Part shown: positions 18,392 through 26,242 of the stretch, one piece after another
Numbering within the stretch: the first letter of the stretch is position 1
Layout of the letters: every line of letters starts with the position of its first letter
DNA from: Acetivibrio cellulolyticus CD2
GTDB taxonomy: Bacteria > Bacillota > Clostridia > Acetivibrionales > Acetivibrionaceae
NCBI RefSeq assembly: GCF_000179595.2
Contig: NZ_JH556653.1
Location: forward strand, 1,922,059-1,986,058
Direction: 5' to 3'
DNA: 64,000 nucleotides
Notes under the pieces: generated by a model
Database searches by the model: none
Seen by the model: only the letters and a program-made list of their open reading frames with translations
Told to the model about the DNA's origin: nothing
Translations under genes and position numbers: made by a program

Positions 18392-19102
18392 TTATATATT
18401 TCTTCTATTCATTAGGAATTCCGCAAACAGAAAATCAGTTTCATCATCAATATCTATTGAACTTGTTCTATCCATTAAATATGGTACTGAACATGGAGAT
18501 TGAAACCCTTTATTTTCAATGAATCTATTCAAACTTGATATGTAGATACCTCCATTTATTCTATACATTTGGGGAAAATCCTGCCTTTTTTTAAACTTTT
18601 CTTTATCATAATCTAAAAAATCCTTAAGAAAGTTGTTTGAATCTGTCGTTTTTAGCCAAAAAGGAGGATGTTCTTCTTTACATACAGAAATAAGAGAATC
18701 TGCTTTACTTTCATTTTTAAGAAAAATTTCAAATGCCTCATCAATATGCGCAACGCTTCTCAATGGTGATGTGCACTGCAATAATACTATATAATCTGGT
18801 TTGTAACCTGAGTCTTTTTCCAGACTATTTAAAACATGAAATATTACATCTGCTGTTGTAGAATTATCCTGCGCAAGGTCCATAGGTCTTTTTATAAGTT
18901 CAGCTCCAGATTTTAAAGTTATATCCCCAATTTGATCATCCTCAGTCGATACAACAGTCCGTGTAATATACCTGGATTTAAGACTTTCTTCAATTGTCCA
19001 GCTTATAAGGTGCTTTCCGCTAATTATTCTAATGTTTTTACCCGGCAAGCCTTTCGAACCCCCACGTGCTGGTATTATCGATAAAACCTGATTAGCATTC
19101 AA
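18392..19102 (-). CDS. CMP-nonulosonate (acylneuraminate) cytidylyltransferase
   Basis: A 236-residue enzyme of the NeuA/LegF/PseF family. The CTP-binding motif PARGGSKGLPGKN stands at the N-terminus, with VVSTEDDQI and LLQCTSPLR further on. Such enzymes activate a 2-keto-3-deoxy acid sugar with CTP. No NeuB-type synthase that would make such a sugar is found in this window. The start is a TTG with AAGGTGAT just upstream; no in-frame ATG or GTG is better placed. It is the first gene of the downstream part of the island, and a promoter-like sequence is seen about 65-95 bases upstream. Confidence 0.9.
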   Translation of the reverse strand: MNANQVLSIIPARGGSKGLPGKNIRIISGKHLISWTIEESLKSRYITRTVVSTEDDQIGDITLKSGAELIKRPMDLAQDNSTTADVIFHVLNSLEKDSGYKPDYIVLLQCTSPLRSVAHIDEAFEIFLKNESKADSLISVCKEEHPPFWLKTTDSNNFLKDFLDYDKEKFKKRQDFPQMYRINGGIYISSLNRFIENKGFQSPCSVPYLMDRTSSIDIDDETDFLFAEFLMNRRNI

Positions 19103-19165
19103 ATTATCACCTTGATTCTATACTTTTTATAAAAAGTTGTATATCAGAAAATTAAATTTACATAA

Positions 19166-19196
19166 ATTCTATCATGTATAAAGAATTTTTTCACAA
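19166..19196 (-). promoter_or_regulatory. Possible sigma-A promoter for the sugar-synthesis operon
   Basis: On the minus strand TTGTGA (19191-19196) and TAGAAT (19166-19171) are separated by 19 bases, and TGA precedes the -10 box, giving an extended -10. This is the only good promoter match in the 135-base gap before the cytidylyltransferase gene. The spacing is longer than ideal, so the call is tentative. Confidence 0.4.
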
Positions 19197-19237
19197 GTAT
19201 TTATTGCCTTAGAAGTAACAAACTGCCACAAACCAAA

Positions 19238-20179
19238 TCATATTCCGTCATAAGTGTGGTAACAATCCCTGCATAAAGGAAGTTTTTCCATACCCATTTC
19301 ATCAAGCATCTTACGATAGTTGTTCATTTTATCACAATGCCATGCTTCCCTTAGGCTCATACTCTTAACATTACCCAGAATCATATAGTTATCATGATCT
19401 GCACAGCAGGCCGTAATATCACCGTTCCAATTTACCGATATCTTTTGATATACTTCTGTACATGGTGAATATATCTTTTTTACAGTCTCCCTTGGAAGAT
19501 ATTGTGCAATTTTATCATGATAGTCATCCTTATCAACCATAGCAAAATAAGTTTTTCCAACTCCAACAGAATCAACAATTGCTTCCCAAAATTCTACAAA
19601 CTCGTTAACTTTCTCATCTGGCTCATCAGTAACCGTTGAAGAAATATGAACGAAAGGTATTTCTTTTCCATGTAATCTTCTTATTTCCATCAAGTTTTTA
19701 ATATTATTTACCAATAAATCATATTTATTGTTGTTTCTCATATCTTCATACCCTTCTTTATCTGCACCCTGCATGGATATTATCAAGCTGTCAATGCCGA
19801 GGTTTACAAGTTTTTCGGCCCGTTCACTGTTTAAGAGAAGTCCATTCGTTGTCATATGCAGAAGTACACCCTTTTCTTTTGTATATGAAATAAAGTCAAA
19901 TATTTGTGGGTGGAGAAAGTGTTCCCCCCACCTTATCAATCTTATAGCACTCCCATATTTAGCGCACTCATCCACAACATTTTTGTACACTTCGAGACTC
20001 ATATTACCACATTCTCTTTTCATTACATTCCTCGAACACATTTTACACATAAGGTTGCAGTGATTGGTTGGCTCCACATCTACCATAAATGGGAATTCAC
20101 TTAACGGCAGCTTGTTGGCATTAGAATACTTTTCGCTTCTATATATTTTTGCAAATTCGTTAACCAGTTGTTTTTTCAT
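19238..20179 (-). CDS. Radical SAM/SPASM protein (4), next to the Maf glycosyltransferase
   Basis: A protein of about 313 residues with Cys41, Cys45 and Cys48 in CNLMCKMC, followed by a region with SLIISMQGAD and IRWGEHF. Near the C-terminus are Cys residues in YSPCTEVY, DITACCADHD and LPLCRDCYH, as in SPASM proteins. It lacks the HVNFV tail of the other three radical SAM enzymes. The ATG at 20179 is preferred because AAAGGG lies 9 bases before it, while the ATG three codons earlier touches that site. It overlaps the end of the small gene upstream by 20 bases. It may act on flagellin or its glycan, but the substrate is unknown. Confidence 0.88.
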   Translation of the reverse strand: MKKQLVNEFAKIYRSEKYSNANKLPLSEFPFMVDVEPTNHCNLMCKMCSRNVMKRECGNMSLEVYKNVVDECAKYGSAIRLIRWGEHFLHPQIFDFISYTKEKGVLLHMTTNGLLLNSERAEKLVNLGIDSLIISMQGADKEGYEDMRNNNKYDLLVNNIKNLMEIRRLHGKEIPFVHISSTVTDEPDEKVNEFVEFWEAIVDSVGVGKTYFAMVDKDDYHDKIAQYLPRETVKKIYSPCTEVYQKISVNWNGDITACCADHDNYMILGNVKSMSLREAWHCDKMNNYRKMLDEMGMEKLPLCRDCYHTYDGI

Positions 20180-20525
20180 ATCCGGCATCCCTTTCTAAAA
20201 TTGTTTTCCATCCGTCTAGAACCTTTATCATTTCATATTCCAGTGTATCCGCTACAAAAATATAATCTACATTTTCAAAAGCATCCATCATAGAACTGAT
20301 ATAAGGAAAAACATCTGTAATCTGTACATTATGATTCTGCTTTTGGATCTCAAGCTCTTGGATAATATACTGAAGATTATCTAAGTACGCACCTATTGAG
20401 GAATTGACAGAATTATAATTTCTTTCATATATATTATTTACAATTTCATCAGACATAAAAATCAACTTATTAATATGCTCTGCTAAATTTTCAAGTTTCT
20501 CTTTGGAACGAGCTTCATTGTGCAT
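20160..20525 (-). CDS. Small unknown helical protein between Maf and radical SAM genes
   Basis: A 121-residue protein, not recognised. It is rich in charged residues, Asn and Ile and is probably almost all alpha-helical, with no signal peptide or membrane segment. It overlaps the stop of the Maf-type glycosyltransferase by 11 bases and the start of the radical SAM gene by 20 bases, so all three are probably translated together. A short helical protein in this place could be a chaperone or an accessory subunit for flagellin modification, by analogy with FlgN or FliS size and composition; that is a guess. Confidence 0.75.
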   Translation of the reverse strand: MHNEARSKEKLENLAEHINKLIFMSDEIVNNIYERNYNSVNSSIGAYLDNLQYIIQELEIQKQNHNVQITDVFPYISSMMDAFENVDYIFVADTLEYEMIKVLDGWKTILERDAGYEKTTG

Positions 20526-22407
20526 TTTGATTTCCCACCTTTACTTGATCTTCTGCTTTTTGCCTTTCAAGAATACTATAGATATAATTGATATTATCGA
20601 GAATAAACCCATATTGTTTTTGAAGTCCATCCATAAGTATCCACCTCTTTTTCTCTTTGTCCTCCTCTACTTCTGCAAGTCTTTCATTTGCGTTTTTTAG
20701 AGAAATAAGAAACAGTCTGGCTATTGGTGTAAGAAGGTTTATGAAACAATCATATCTTTCCAGTCTTTTTGTAATACTTTCGACCTTTTTCCATTTCTTA
20801 ACGTCAAACATCTTTTTATTTACCATTTCGTTCATAATTTTAAGCCTAAGTATTCCCAATTTTCTCATTGCTTTTATTTCCTCTGAAAGCTTCAGCATAA
20901 AACTGTCAACCTTTGGTGCAAATTCTAAAGCTCTGCCTTTTTCATTTTCATAAACCCCTCCAAGGAGTCCTTCTATGTCATATTCATTCTTACAGTACTT
21001 ATCTATAGCATCTGACAAATTCATATTCGGAACTCCATCAATAGGTATTCCACCTTCAGTGCAATTAATAACCTCCACATTCTCAGTCGTTTTTAAATAG
21101 TCCTCAAAATATATTTTGATAGAGAGCATGGGTTGATCTGTATAGATATCATTACCATTAATATCTTTCATTAATATATTGTCACTTTTCTTAGAATTTG
21201 TAGCCCTGTCGCGTATTGTTTTATCCCATTTATCTTTTAATACTGCCCCATCAGCGTATACCTCCATGCCAGTAAAGCCAAGATCTTGTCCTATCAAAAT
21301 AATTGGACTGCACCCCCATATCCTTGCTATATCAAGTGCAGAATTTGAAACCGATGCTCCCGAACACGTTCCTAGAGAATTAATACCAACCTTTTCTTCA
21401 AACCATTTTACATATGTTGAAGATGCAGTTCTATAATAAAGCTTCGGCCCTTTATAGCTCTTGACTGCCTTATAATACATTGGCACAGTATACAAGAAGT
21501 ATATATCTTTTGACTTTACACTTCCAAATATTTTATATTGATCTTCCCCAGGATCCACCCCTGCCATTATATGGGGCTTAATACCCCTACTTTCAAGAAT
21601 ATTTATCGCAGAACCACAGGAAATAATCAAAGCTTTATCATAGACTCCCTTCAGCAATTCAATATTTTTCTTTAGAGAAGGTCCAGCAGAAACGATAATT
21701 GCCGGTATACCTTTGAAATTGTCCTTATATTTATCATAAAAAACACTCTCAGGAATTTCCCTAATATTTTCACAAAAATTCTCATACCACTCTTTTTTGA
21801 ATACAAAAAGTGTATTGACATTAATATTGAAAATCTTTAAATACTTTATATACTGCTTTTTAAACTCTATCCACCAATCACCATAAAGGCTGTCATAGGA
21901 AACAAGCTCTGCAAACTCAATACAATCTACCTGCCCAGAGGACCTAAGTCCCATAACAAGTTTTACAATATTCTCTATTTCATCTCCTATTACAAATAAA
22001 ATATTTTGGCTCTCTATGATATTTACTATATCCCTGTTGCGAAGCAATAACAAAAATATAGATGGGTCAGGCTCTATAATTATTTTGTTCTTGTGCGGGT
22101 ACTCCTTTACAATTCTATCCAGATGATATCCTACTCCTGCACCAAGAATAATTATAGTGTCTGCAACCTTCACATTCAGGGTCTTTATCCATCTGTCAGC
22201 TTCCTTGAAGGGGTCATAATTGCTATGTAAATAGACTTTTCTTGAGTTACGGCTAACCCTGAAGTTCAGCATCCCATTCCTGGTTTTTTCTAATTCAATA
22301 TGTTCGTATGACATTTTTTCATTTGAGTTGTATTGTTCCAAGTTTCCTGCTAGATCCGGCCATTTTTTTCTTATCGCATCTATATTATTTTGAAATATGG
22401 AGTTCAT
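20515..22407 (-). CDS. Maf-type flagellin glycosyltransferase (DUF115, MptE-like)
   Basis: A 630-residue protein of the motility-associated-factor family, with the DUF115 (6-hydroxymethylpterin pyrophosphokinase MptE-like) core in the middle. Recognisable segments are PAIIVSAGPSLKKNIELL and ILIGQDLGFTG. Maf proteins move CMP-activated nonulosonic acids onto serine or threonine of flagellin in the cytoplasm, before export, in Campylobacter, Aeromonas and clostridia. It lies directly downstream of the flagellins and upstream of a CMP-sugar synthetase, which fits that role. The ribosome site GAAGGGG is well placed. A terminator separates it from the flagellins, so it probably has its own promoter in the gap 22408-22580, where no clear one was seen. 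Confidence 0.9.
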   Translation of the reverse strand: MNSIFQNNIDAIRKKWPDLAGNLEQYNSNEKMSYEHIELEKTRNGMLNFRVSRNSRKVYLHSNYDPFKEADRWIKTLNVKVADTIIILGAGVGYHLDRIVKEYPHKNKIIIEPDPSIFLLLLRNRDIVNIIESQNILFVIGDEIENIVKLVMGLRSSGQVDCIEFAELVSYDSLYGDWWIEFKKQYIKYLKIFNINVNTLFVFKKEWYENFCENIREIPESVFYDKYKDNFKGIPAIIVSAGPSLKKNIELLKGVYDKALIISCGSAINILESRGIKPHIMAGVDPGEDQYKIFGSVKSKDIYFLYTVPMYYKAVKSYKGPKLYYRTASSTYVKWFEEKVGINSLGTCSGASVSNSALDIARIWGCSPIILIGQDLGFTGMEVYADGAVLKDKWDKTIRDRATNSKKSDNILMKDINGNDIYTDQPMLSIKIYFEDYLKTTENVEVINCTEGGIPIDGVPNMNLSDAIDKYCKNEYDIEGLLGGVYENEKGRALEFAPKVDSFMLKLSEEIKAMRKLGILRLKIMNEMVNKKMFDVKKWKKVESITKRLERYDCFINLLTPIARLFLISLKNANERLAEVEEDKEKKRWILMDGLQKQYGFILDNINYIYSILERQKAEDQVKVGNQNAQ

Positions 22408-22580
22408 ATTAATCCCCTTCTTCTTAATAAATTAATGTAATCAATTACTATTTCGGATAAAAATTAAAATACTTAATAGACTTAAATTCTTCATATATGG
22501 AAAACATAGCAATAAAAATTCTCTGGATTATTTAAGCATACTCGATTTTAAGGGGTTTTCTTCACAAAATTCCAAAATAA

Positions 22581-22611
22581 AAAAGCCAGCAGCATCGAGC
22601 CACTGGCTTTT
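22581..22611 (-). terminator. Intrinsic terminator after the flagellin genes
   Basis: A perfect 9-bp stem (22581-22589 with 22603-22611) lies 15 bases past the stop of the last flagellin. Read leftward it is followed by a T-rich run. It should end the flagellin transcript before the Maf glycosyltransferase gene. Confidence 0.88.
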
Positions 22612-22625
22612 CAATGTAATATATT

Positions 22626-23441
22626 TTATTGTAATAGCTGCAATACCCCTTGTGGTGCCTGATTTGCCTGTGCCAACATAGCGGTTGCTGCCTGATTTAA
22701 TATGTTATTCTTTGTATATGACATCATTTCCTGTGCCATATCTACGTCTCTTATTCTGGATTCTGATGCCTGCAAGTTTTCGGCTGCTGTATCCAAGTTG
22801 TTGATTGTATGCTCAAGCCTGTTTTGTTTGGCCCCTAGTTTTGCTCTCTGTGTCGATACTGTATTTATTGCTGTGTTAATAATAGAGACTGAAGATTGTG
22901 CAGCTGCTGTAGTATCAACAGCAATGGCAGCATCTACAACTGACAGTGCATCTGCATCCATTGACCCGATAGAGAAGCTCAAGTTTTCCCCAGCATTGGC
23001 ACCTATCTGGACAACTCCACTAAATGTTCCATCCAAAAGAGTCTGAGTATTAAACTGAGTCTTTTGTGCTATTCTTGTAATTTCTCCTGAAAGATCATCA
23101 AGTTCTGTTTCTATTGCATCTCTATCAGCGGTAACATTTGTATCATTTGAAGCCTGTACTGAAAGTTCTCTCATTCTTTGAAGTATTGAGTGTGTTTCGG
23201 AAAGTGCACCTTCAGCTGTCTGTATCAGAGAAATACCGTCCTGAGCATTTCTTGATGCCTGCTGCAAACCTCTTATCTGTCCTCTCATCTTTTCAGAAAT
23301 TGACAGACCTGCTGCATCGTCTCCAGCTTTGTTTATCCTATAACCTGATGATAACTTTTCAAGTGATTTTTCCTGTGCGGCAGAATTCGTTTTTAACTGT
23401 CTGTGGGCGTTATACGCCATCATATTGTTATTAATTCTCAT
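22626..23441 (-). CDS. fliC: Flagellin 1 (last of three tandem copies)
   Basis: A 271-residue flagellin. The N-terminal D0/D1 domain starts [16 protein letters not shown] and has the conserved [16 protein letters not shown]; the C-terminal D1/D0 ends [11 protein letters not shown]. These ends are practically identical in all three copies, and only the middle (about 95-195) differs. There are no large outer D2/D3 domains, so this is a minimal flagellin like Hag. The variable surface region is rich in Ser and Thr, which could carry the glycan made by the neighbouring island. SD AAGGAGG lies about 8 bases before the ATG, and a GGA-loop sequence lies further upstream. Confidence 0.97.
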   Translation of the reverse strand: MRINNNMMAYNAHRQLKTNSAAQEKSLEKLSSGYRINKAGDDAAGLSISEKMRGQIRGLQQASRNAQDGISLIQTAEGALSETHSILQRMRELSVQASNDTNVTADRDAIETELDDLSGEITRIAQKTQFNTQTLLDGTFSGVVQIGANAGENLSFSIGSMDADALSVVDAAIAVDTTAAAQSSVSIINTAINTVSTQRAKLGAKQNRLEHTINNLDTAAENLQASESRIRDVDMAQEMMSYTKNNILNQAATAMLAQANQAPQGVLQLLQ

Positions 23442-23465
23442 ATATTTCTCCTCCTTGATTCCAAT

Positions 23466-23481
23466 AACCCATCCATGAAAC
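23466..23481 (-). promoter_or_regulatory. GGA-loop sequence in the flagellin 1 leader (candidate CsrA site)
   Basis: In the RNA sense the hexamer AUGGAU (23471-23476) is flanked by C and G and weakly paired neighbours. It occupies the same place as better hairpins before flagellins 2 and 3, about 25-35 bases from the start codon. CsrA binds ANGGA exposed in a hairpin loop. The stem here is weak (two wobble pairs). Confidence 0.4.
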
Positions 23482-23521
23482 TAAACTCTTGTTGAAATTA
23501 ATTTATTAAGAGTTAAGATTA

Positions 23522-24337
23522 TTATTGTAACAACTGGAGTACCCCTTGTGGCGCCTGGTTTGCCTGAGCTAACATTGCGGTTGCTGCCTGATTTAATATG
23601 TTATTCTTTGTATAGGACATCATTTCCTGCGCCATGTCTACGTCTCTAATTCTGGATTCTGATGCCTGCAAGTTTTCAGCTGCTGTATCCAGGTTGTTGA
23701 TGGTATGCTCAAGCCTGTTCTGTTTGGCTCCCAGTTTTGCTCTCTGTGTCGATACTGTGTTTATAGCCGAGTTTATTACAGATATTGATGATTGTGCATT
23801 TGCAGTTGTATCTACTGCGATATCTGCATCAAGTACACCAAGAGCTGATGCAGTCATTGATGCAATTGAGAAGTTCAAATTTTCTCCGGCATTGGCTCCT
23901 ATCTGGATAACTCCACTAAAAGAACCATCGATCAGCTTCTGTGTGTTAAACTGTGTCTTGTCCGCTATCCTCGTAACTTCTTCCGCAAGATCATCTAATT
24001 CTGTTTCAATTGCAGTTCTGTCATTAGTTACATTGGTATCATTTGATGCCTGTACCGCAAGTTCTCTCATTCTTTGAAGTATTGAATGGGTTTCCGAAAG
24101 AGCACCTTCAGCTGTCTGTATCAGAGAAATACCGTCCTGGGCATTTCTTGATGACTGCTGCAAACCTCTTATCTGTCCTCTCATCTTTTCAGAAATTGAT
24201 AACCCTGCTGCATCGTCTCCAGCTCTGTTTATCCTGTAACCTGATGACAATTTTTCAAGTGATTTTTCCTGTGCAGCTGAATTGGTTTTTAACTGCCTGT
24301 GGGCGTTATACGCCATCATATTGTTATTAATTCTCAT
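23522..24337 (-). CDS. fliC: Flagellin 2 (middle of three tandem copies)
   Basis: A 271-residue flagellin almost identical to flagellin 1 in the first ~95 and last ~75 residues, differing mainly in the middle ([16 protein letters not shown] compared with [16 protein letters not shown]). It has the same D0/D1-only build. AAGGAGG stands before the ATG, and a clear GGA-loop hairpin lies at 24359-24376. No terminator is seen between it and its neighbours, so the three are probably transcribed together from the sigma-D-type promoter at 25395-25422. Confidence 0.97.
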   Translation of the reverse strand: MRINNNMMAYNAHRQLKTNSAAQEKSLEKLSSGYRINRAGDDAAGLSISEKMRGQIRGLQQSSRNAQDGISLIQTAEGALSETHSILQRMRELAVQASNDTNVTNDRTAIETELDDLAEEVTRIADKTQFNTQKLIDGSFSGVIQIGANAGENLNFSIASMTASALGVLDADIAVDTTANAQSSISVINSAINTVSTQRAKLGAKQNRLEHTINNLDTAAENLQASESRIRDVDMAQEMMSYTKNNILNQAATAMLAQANQAPQGVLQLLQ

Positions 24338-24358
24338 ATAATTCTCCTCCTTGATTTG

Positions 24359-24376
24359 TAATCCATCCGTGAATTA
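24359..24376 (-). promoter_or_regulatory. GGA-loop hairpin in the flagellin 2 leader (candidate CsrA site)
   Basis: In the RNA sense a 6-bp stem (24371-24376 with 24359-24364, one G-U pair) closes the hexaloop ACGGAU. ANGGA in a hexaloop is the preferred CsrA target. It lies about 25 bases upstream of the ATG, close to the Shine-Dalgarno sequence, which itself has a GGA. Confidence 0.55.
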
Positions 24377-24415
24377 AACTACCTATTAAAGTTAGTTTAC
24401 TTAACGTTAACCCTA

Positions 24416-25234
24416 TTATTGTAACAACTGCAGTACACCTTGTGGTGCCTGGTTTGCCTGAGCTAACATAGCGGTTGCTGCCTGGTTTAATATGTTATTC
24501 TTTGTATAGCTCATCATTTCCTGTGCCATGTCTACGTCTCTAATTCTGGATTCTGATGCCTGCAAATTTTCAGCTGCTGTATCCAGGTTGTTAATGGTAT
24601 GCTCAAGCCTGTTCTGTTTAGCTCCTAGTTTTGCCCTCTGATCCGACACTACGTTGATAGCTGAGTTTATTAAAGATATTGAGGCTTGTGCATCAGCAGT
24701 AGTACCAACAGAAATGGCTCCTGTGCTTACTGTTAGCGCTGAAGTAGCCATAGCGGCAATAGAAAACGTCAGAACTTCACTGGCATTGGCACCTATCTGT
24801 ATAGTTTTATTCTCAAAGCCACCACTTAAAAGGTTCTGCGTATTGAACTGTGTCTTTGAAGCTATTCTGTCTATTTCACTTATCAAGTCATCAAGCTCTG
24901 TCTTTATTGCAGTTCTGTCGTTTGCAACATTGGTATCATTTGAAGCTTGTACTGATAGTTCTCTCATTCTTTGAAGTATTGAGTGCGTTTCAGCAAGTGC
25001 ACCTTCAGCTGTCTGTATCAGAGAAATACCATCCTGAGCATTTCTTGATGACTGCTGCAAACCTCTAATCTGACCTCTCATCTTTTCAGAAATCGACAGA
25101 CCTGCTGCATCGTCTCCAGCCCTGTTTATCCTGTAGCCTGAAGACAATTTTTCAAGTGATTTTTCCTGTGCCGCTGAATTCGTTTTTAACTGCCTGTGGG
25201 CGTTATACGCCATCATGTTGTTATTAATTCTCAT
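24416..25234 (-). CDS. fliC: Flagellin 3 (first transcribed of the tandem copies)
   Basis: A 272-residue flagellin, the first of the three in transcription order. N- and C-termini match the other two; the middle is the most different (for example ENKTIQIGANASEVLTFSI and STGAISVGTT). The leader is long (about 150 bases) and carries a sigma-D-type promoter, an isolated Shine-Dalgarno-like sequence and a GGA-loop hairpin. AAGGAGGAG lies before the ATG. Tandem flagellins with identical ends can mix in one filament or recombine with each other. Confidence 0.97.
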   Translation of the reverse strand: MRINNNMMAYNAHRQLKTNSAAQEKSLEKLSSGYRINRAGDDAAGLSISEKMRGQIRGLQQSSRNAQDGISLIQTAEGALAETHSILQRMRELSVQASNDTNVANDRTAIKTELDDLISEIDRIASKTQFNTQNLLSGGFENKTIQIGANASEVLTFSIAAMATSALTVSTGAISVGTTADAQASISLINSAINVVSDQRAKLGAKQNRLEHTINNLDTAAENLQASESRIRDVDMAQEMMSYTKNNILNQAATAMLAQANQAPQGVLQLLQ

Positions 25235-25259
25235 ATAGTTCTCCTCCTTGATTTTTTTA

Positions 25260-25273
25260 GGGATTCCATTCCC
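25260..25273 (-). promoter_or_regulatory. GGA-loop hairpin in the flagellin 3 leader (candidate CsrA site)
   Basis: In the RNA sense GGGA pairs with UCCC around the hexaloop AUGGAA, giving ANGGA in the loop. It lies about 25 bases upstream of the ATG and about 10 bases from the Shine-Dalgarno sequence. In Bacillus subtilis CsrA represses hag by binding two such sites in its leader, and FliW relieves this; both genes are next door here. Confidence 0.6.
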
Positions 25274-25313
25274 AGATCGTTTTTACTATGAGGCCGCTTA
25301 TTGAAAGATGACT

Positions 25314-25325
25314 ACACCTCCTTTC
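25314..25325 (-). promoter_or_regulatory. Isolated Shine-Dalgarno-like GGA site in the flagellin leader
   Basis: The RNA-sense sequence GAAAGGAGGUGU lies some 80 bases before the first flagellin, with no usable start codon behind it (the overlapping GUG is followed at once by UAG). Flanking GAAAG and CUUUC can pair. It contains GGA and may be an upstream CsrA site like BS1 of the hag leader, or a ribosome decoy. Confidence 0.4.
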
Positions 25326-25394
25326 TAATAAAGCTCACAATACATTGCCTTTGTATTGTTTAAAAGAATAAGGTAATAATCTCCTTCATTTTAT

Positions 25395-25422
25395 ATATCG
25401 ATAAATAAGGATGAAAACTTTA
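25395..25422 (-). promoter_or_regulatory. Sigma-D (sigma-28) type promoter of the flagellins
   Basis: On the minus strand TAAA (25419-25422) and ATCGATAT (25395-25402) are 16 bases apart, close to the sigma-D consensus TAAA-N15-GCCGATAT (6 of 8 in the -10). It lies about 160 bases upstream of the first flagellin ATG. The anti-sigma factor flgM is encoded in the same block. Confidence 0.65.
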
Positions 25423-25490
25423 GTGTTTTTATAAATGATATGATGATAAAAGAAAGAAAAAAATTATTAAAAAAGTAAATTTCGCATAAC

Positions 25491-25520
25491 AAAAAAAGTG
25501 ATCATAATAACCACTTTTTC
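25491..25520 (-). terminator. Terminator after csrA
   Basis: An 8-bp inverted repeat (25493-25500 with 25512-25519) made of AAAAAGTG and CACTTTTT, followed leftward by further T residues. It lies about 30 bases past the csrA stop and separates the late flagellar operon from the flagellin promoter. Confidence 0.8.
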
Positions 25521-25549
25521 TAAATATACTAAAAATCTGCCTGTTCCAG

Positions 25550-25765
25550 CTATTTAAGCAAGTCCTTCAAATCTATCGACTTTACATCCGCAGCCTTTTT
25601 GTTCTCAGCCTGAATTTCCAAGAATATTTCTTTTCTGTAAATAGAAACACTCTTAGGTGCGTTAATACCAATACGCACTTGATCCCCTTGAACATCAACA
25701 ATGGTAATCTCAATATTGTCATTCAATACTATAGTCTCATTTCTCTTTCTTGTCAGAACCAGCAC
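25550..25765 (-). CDS. csrA: Carbon storage regulator CsrA (translational repressor)
   Basis: A 71-residue CsrA with the canonical start [14 protein letters not shown] and the RNA-binding stretch [18 protein letters not shown]. It forms a dimer that binds GGA in hairpin loops and blocks ribosome access. In Bacillus subtilis it represses flagellin translation and is held in check by FliW. The gene overlaps the end of fliW by 29 bases, so both are probably made together, and the flagellin leaders beside it carry GGA-loop hairpins. Confidence 0.97.
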   Translation of the reverse strand: MLVLTRKRNETIVLNDNIEITIVDVQGDQVRIGINAPKSVSIYRKEIFLEIQAENKKAADVKSIDLKDLLK

Positions 25766-26216
25766 CTATATTTACCTCCTGTCTGCGGAGTTCTTCTATA
25801 ATATAGTGTCTCACACTATACATATCTGTGTCAAGGACAACCTGCATACCATAATTATTTTTTGTATTTATAACTACAGGAGCCTTTAAATTCATAGTCA
25901 TTTTAGATAGTTCTTCCGGTACAACAACAATTGAAAGTACCATTACTTCTTCGGCACTTTCAATATTAAGGTTGCTAATTGCCTCATCAGGAATCTCAAT
26001 ATCATAATCTCTTACAACCTCGAAAGGATTAACGACGGCAAAAGCAAGCTGTCCATTATCAACACTTTGGAGCCATTTGAAAGGTGATGTCTCGTCTCCG
26101 TTGTACAATACTATATAACGCTTAGTATCCTCAAACCCTGGTATTCCTTCTTTAAAGTTTATTATTTTTTTCTCATCAATTTCTATTTCTCCAAAGTGCT
26201 TAGTATTAAGAAGCAT
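25737..26216 (-). CDS. fliW: Flagellar assembly factor FliW (CsrA antagonist)
   Basis: A 159-residue FliW. Typical features are the start [13 protein letters not shown], the motif [17 protein letters not shown] and [15 protein letters not shown]. FliW binds CsrA allosterically and also binds unassembled flagellin, so flagellin synthesis is tied to secretion. The last 29 bases overlap csrA. It lies 26 bases downstream of the DUF6470 gene, in the same order as yviE-yviF-csrA in Bacillus. GGAGG lies 4-9 bases before the ATG. Confidence 0.97.
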   Translation of the reverse strand: MLLNTKHFGEIEIDEKKIINFKEGIPGFEDTKRYIVLYNGDETSPFKWLQSVDNGQLAFAVVNPFEVVRDYDIEIPDEAISNLNIESAEEVMVLSIVVVPEELSKMTMNLKAPVVINTKNNYGMQVVLDTDMYSVRHYIIEELRRQEVNIGAGSDKKEK

Positions 26217-26242
26217 TTGATCTCCTCCATTATATTTACAAT

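Noticed and set aside
23634-24077. A 147-codon open frame opposite flagellin 2, with similar frames opposite the other flagellins
   Set aside because: They mirror a strong, well-supported gene; they arise from its codon pattern and have no ribosome site of their own.
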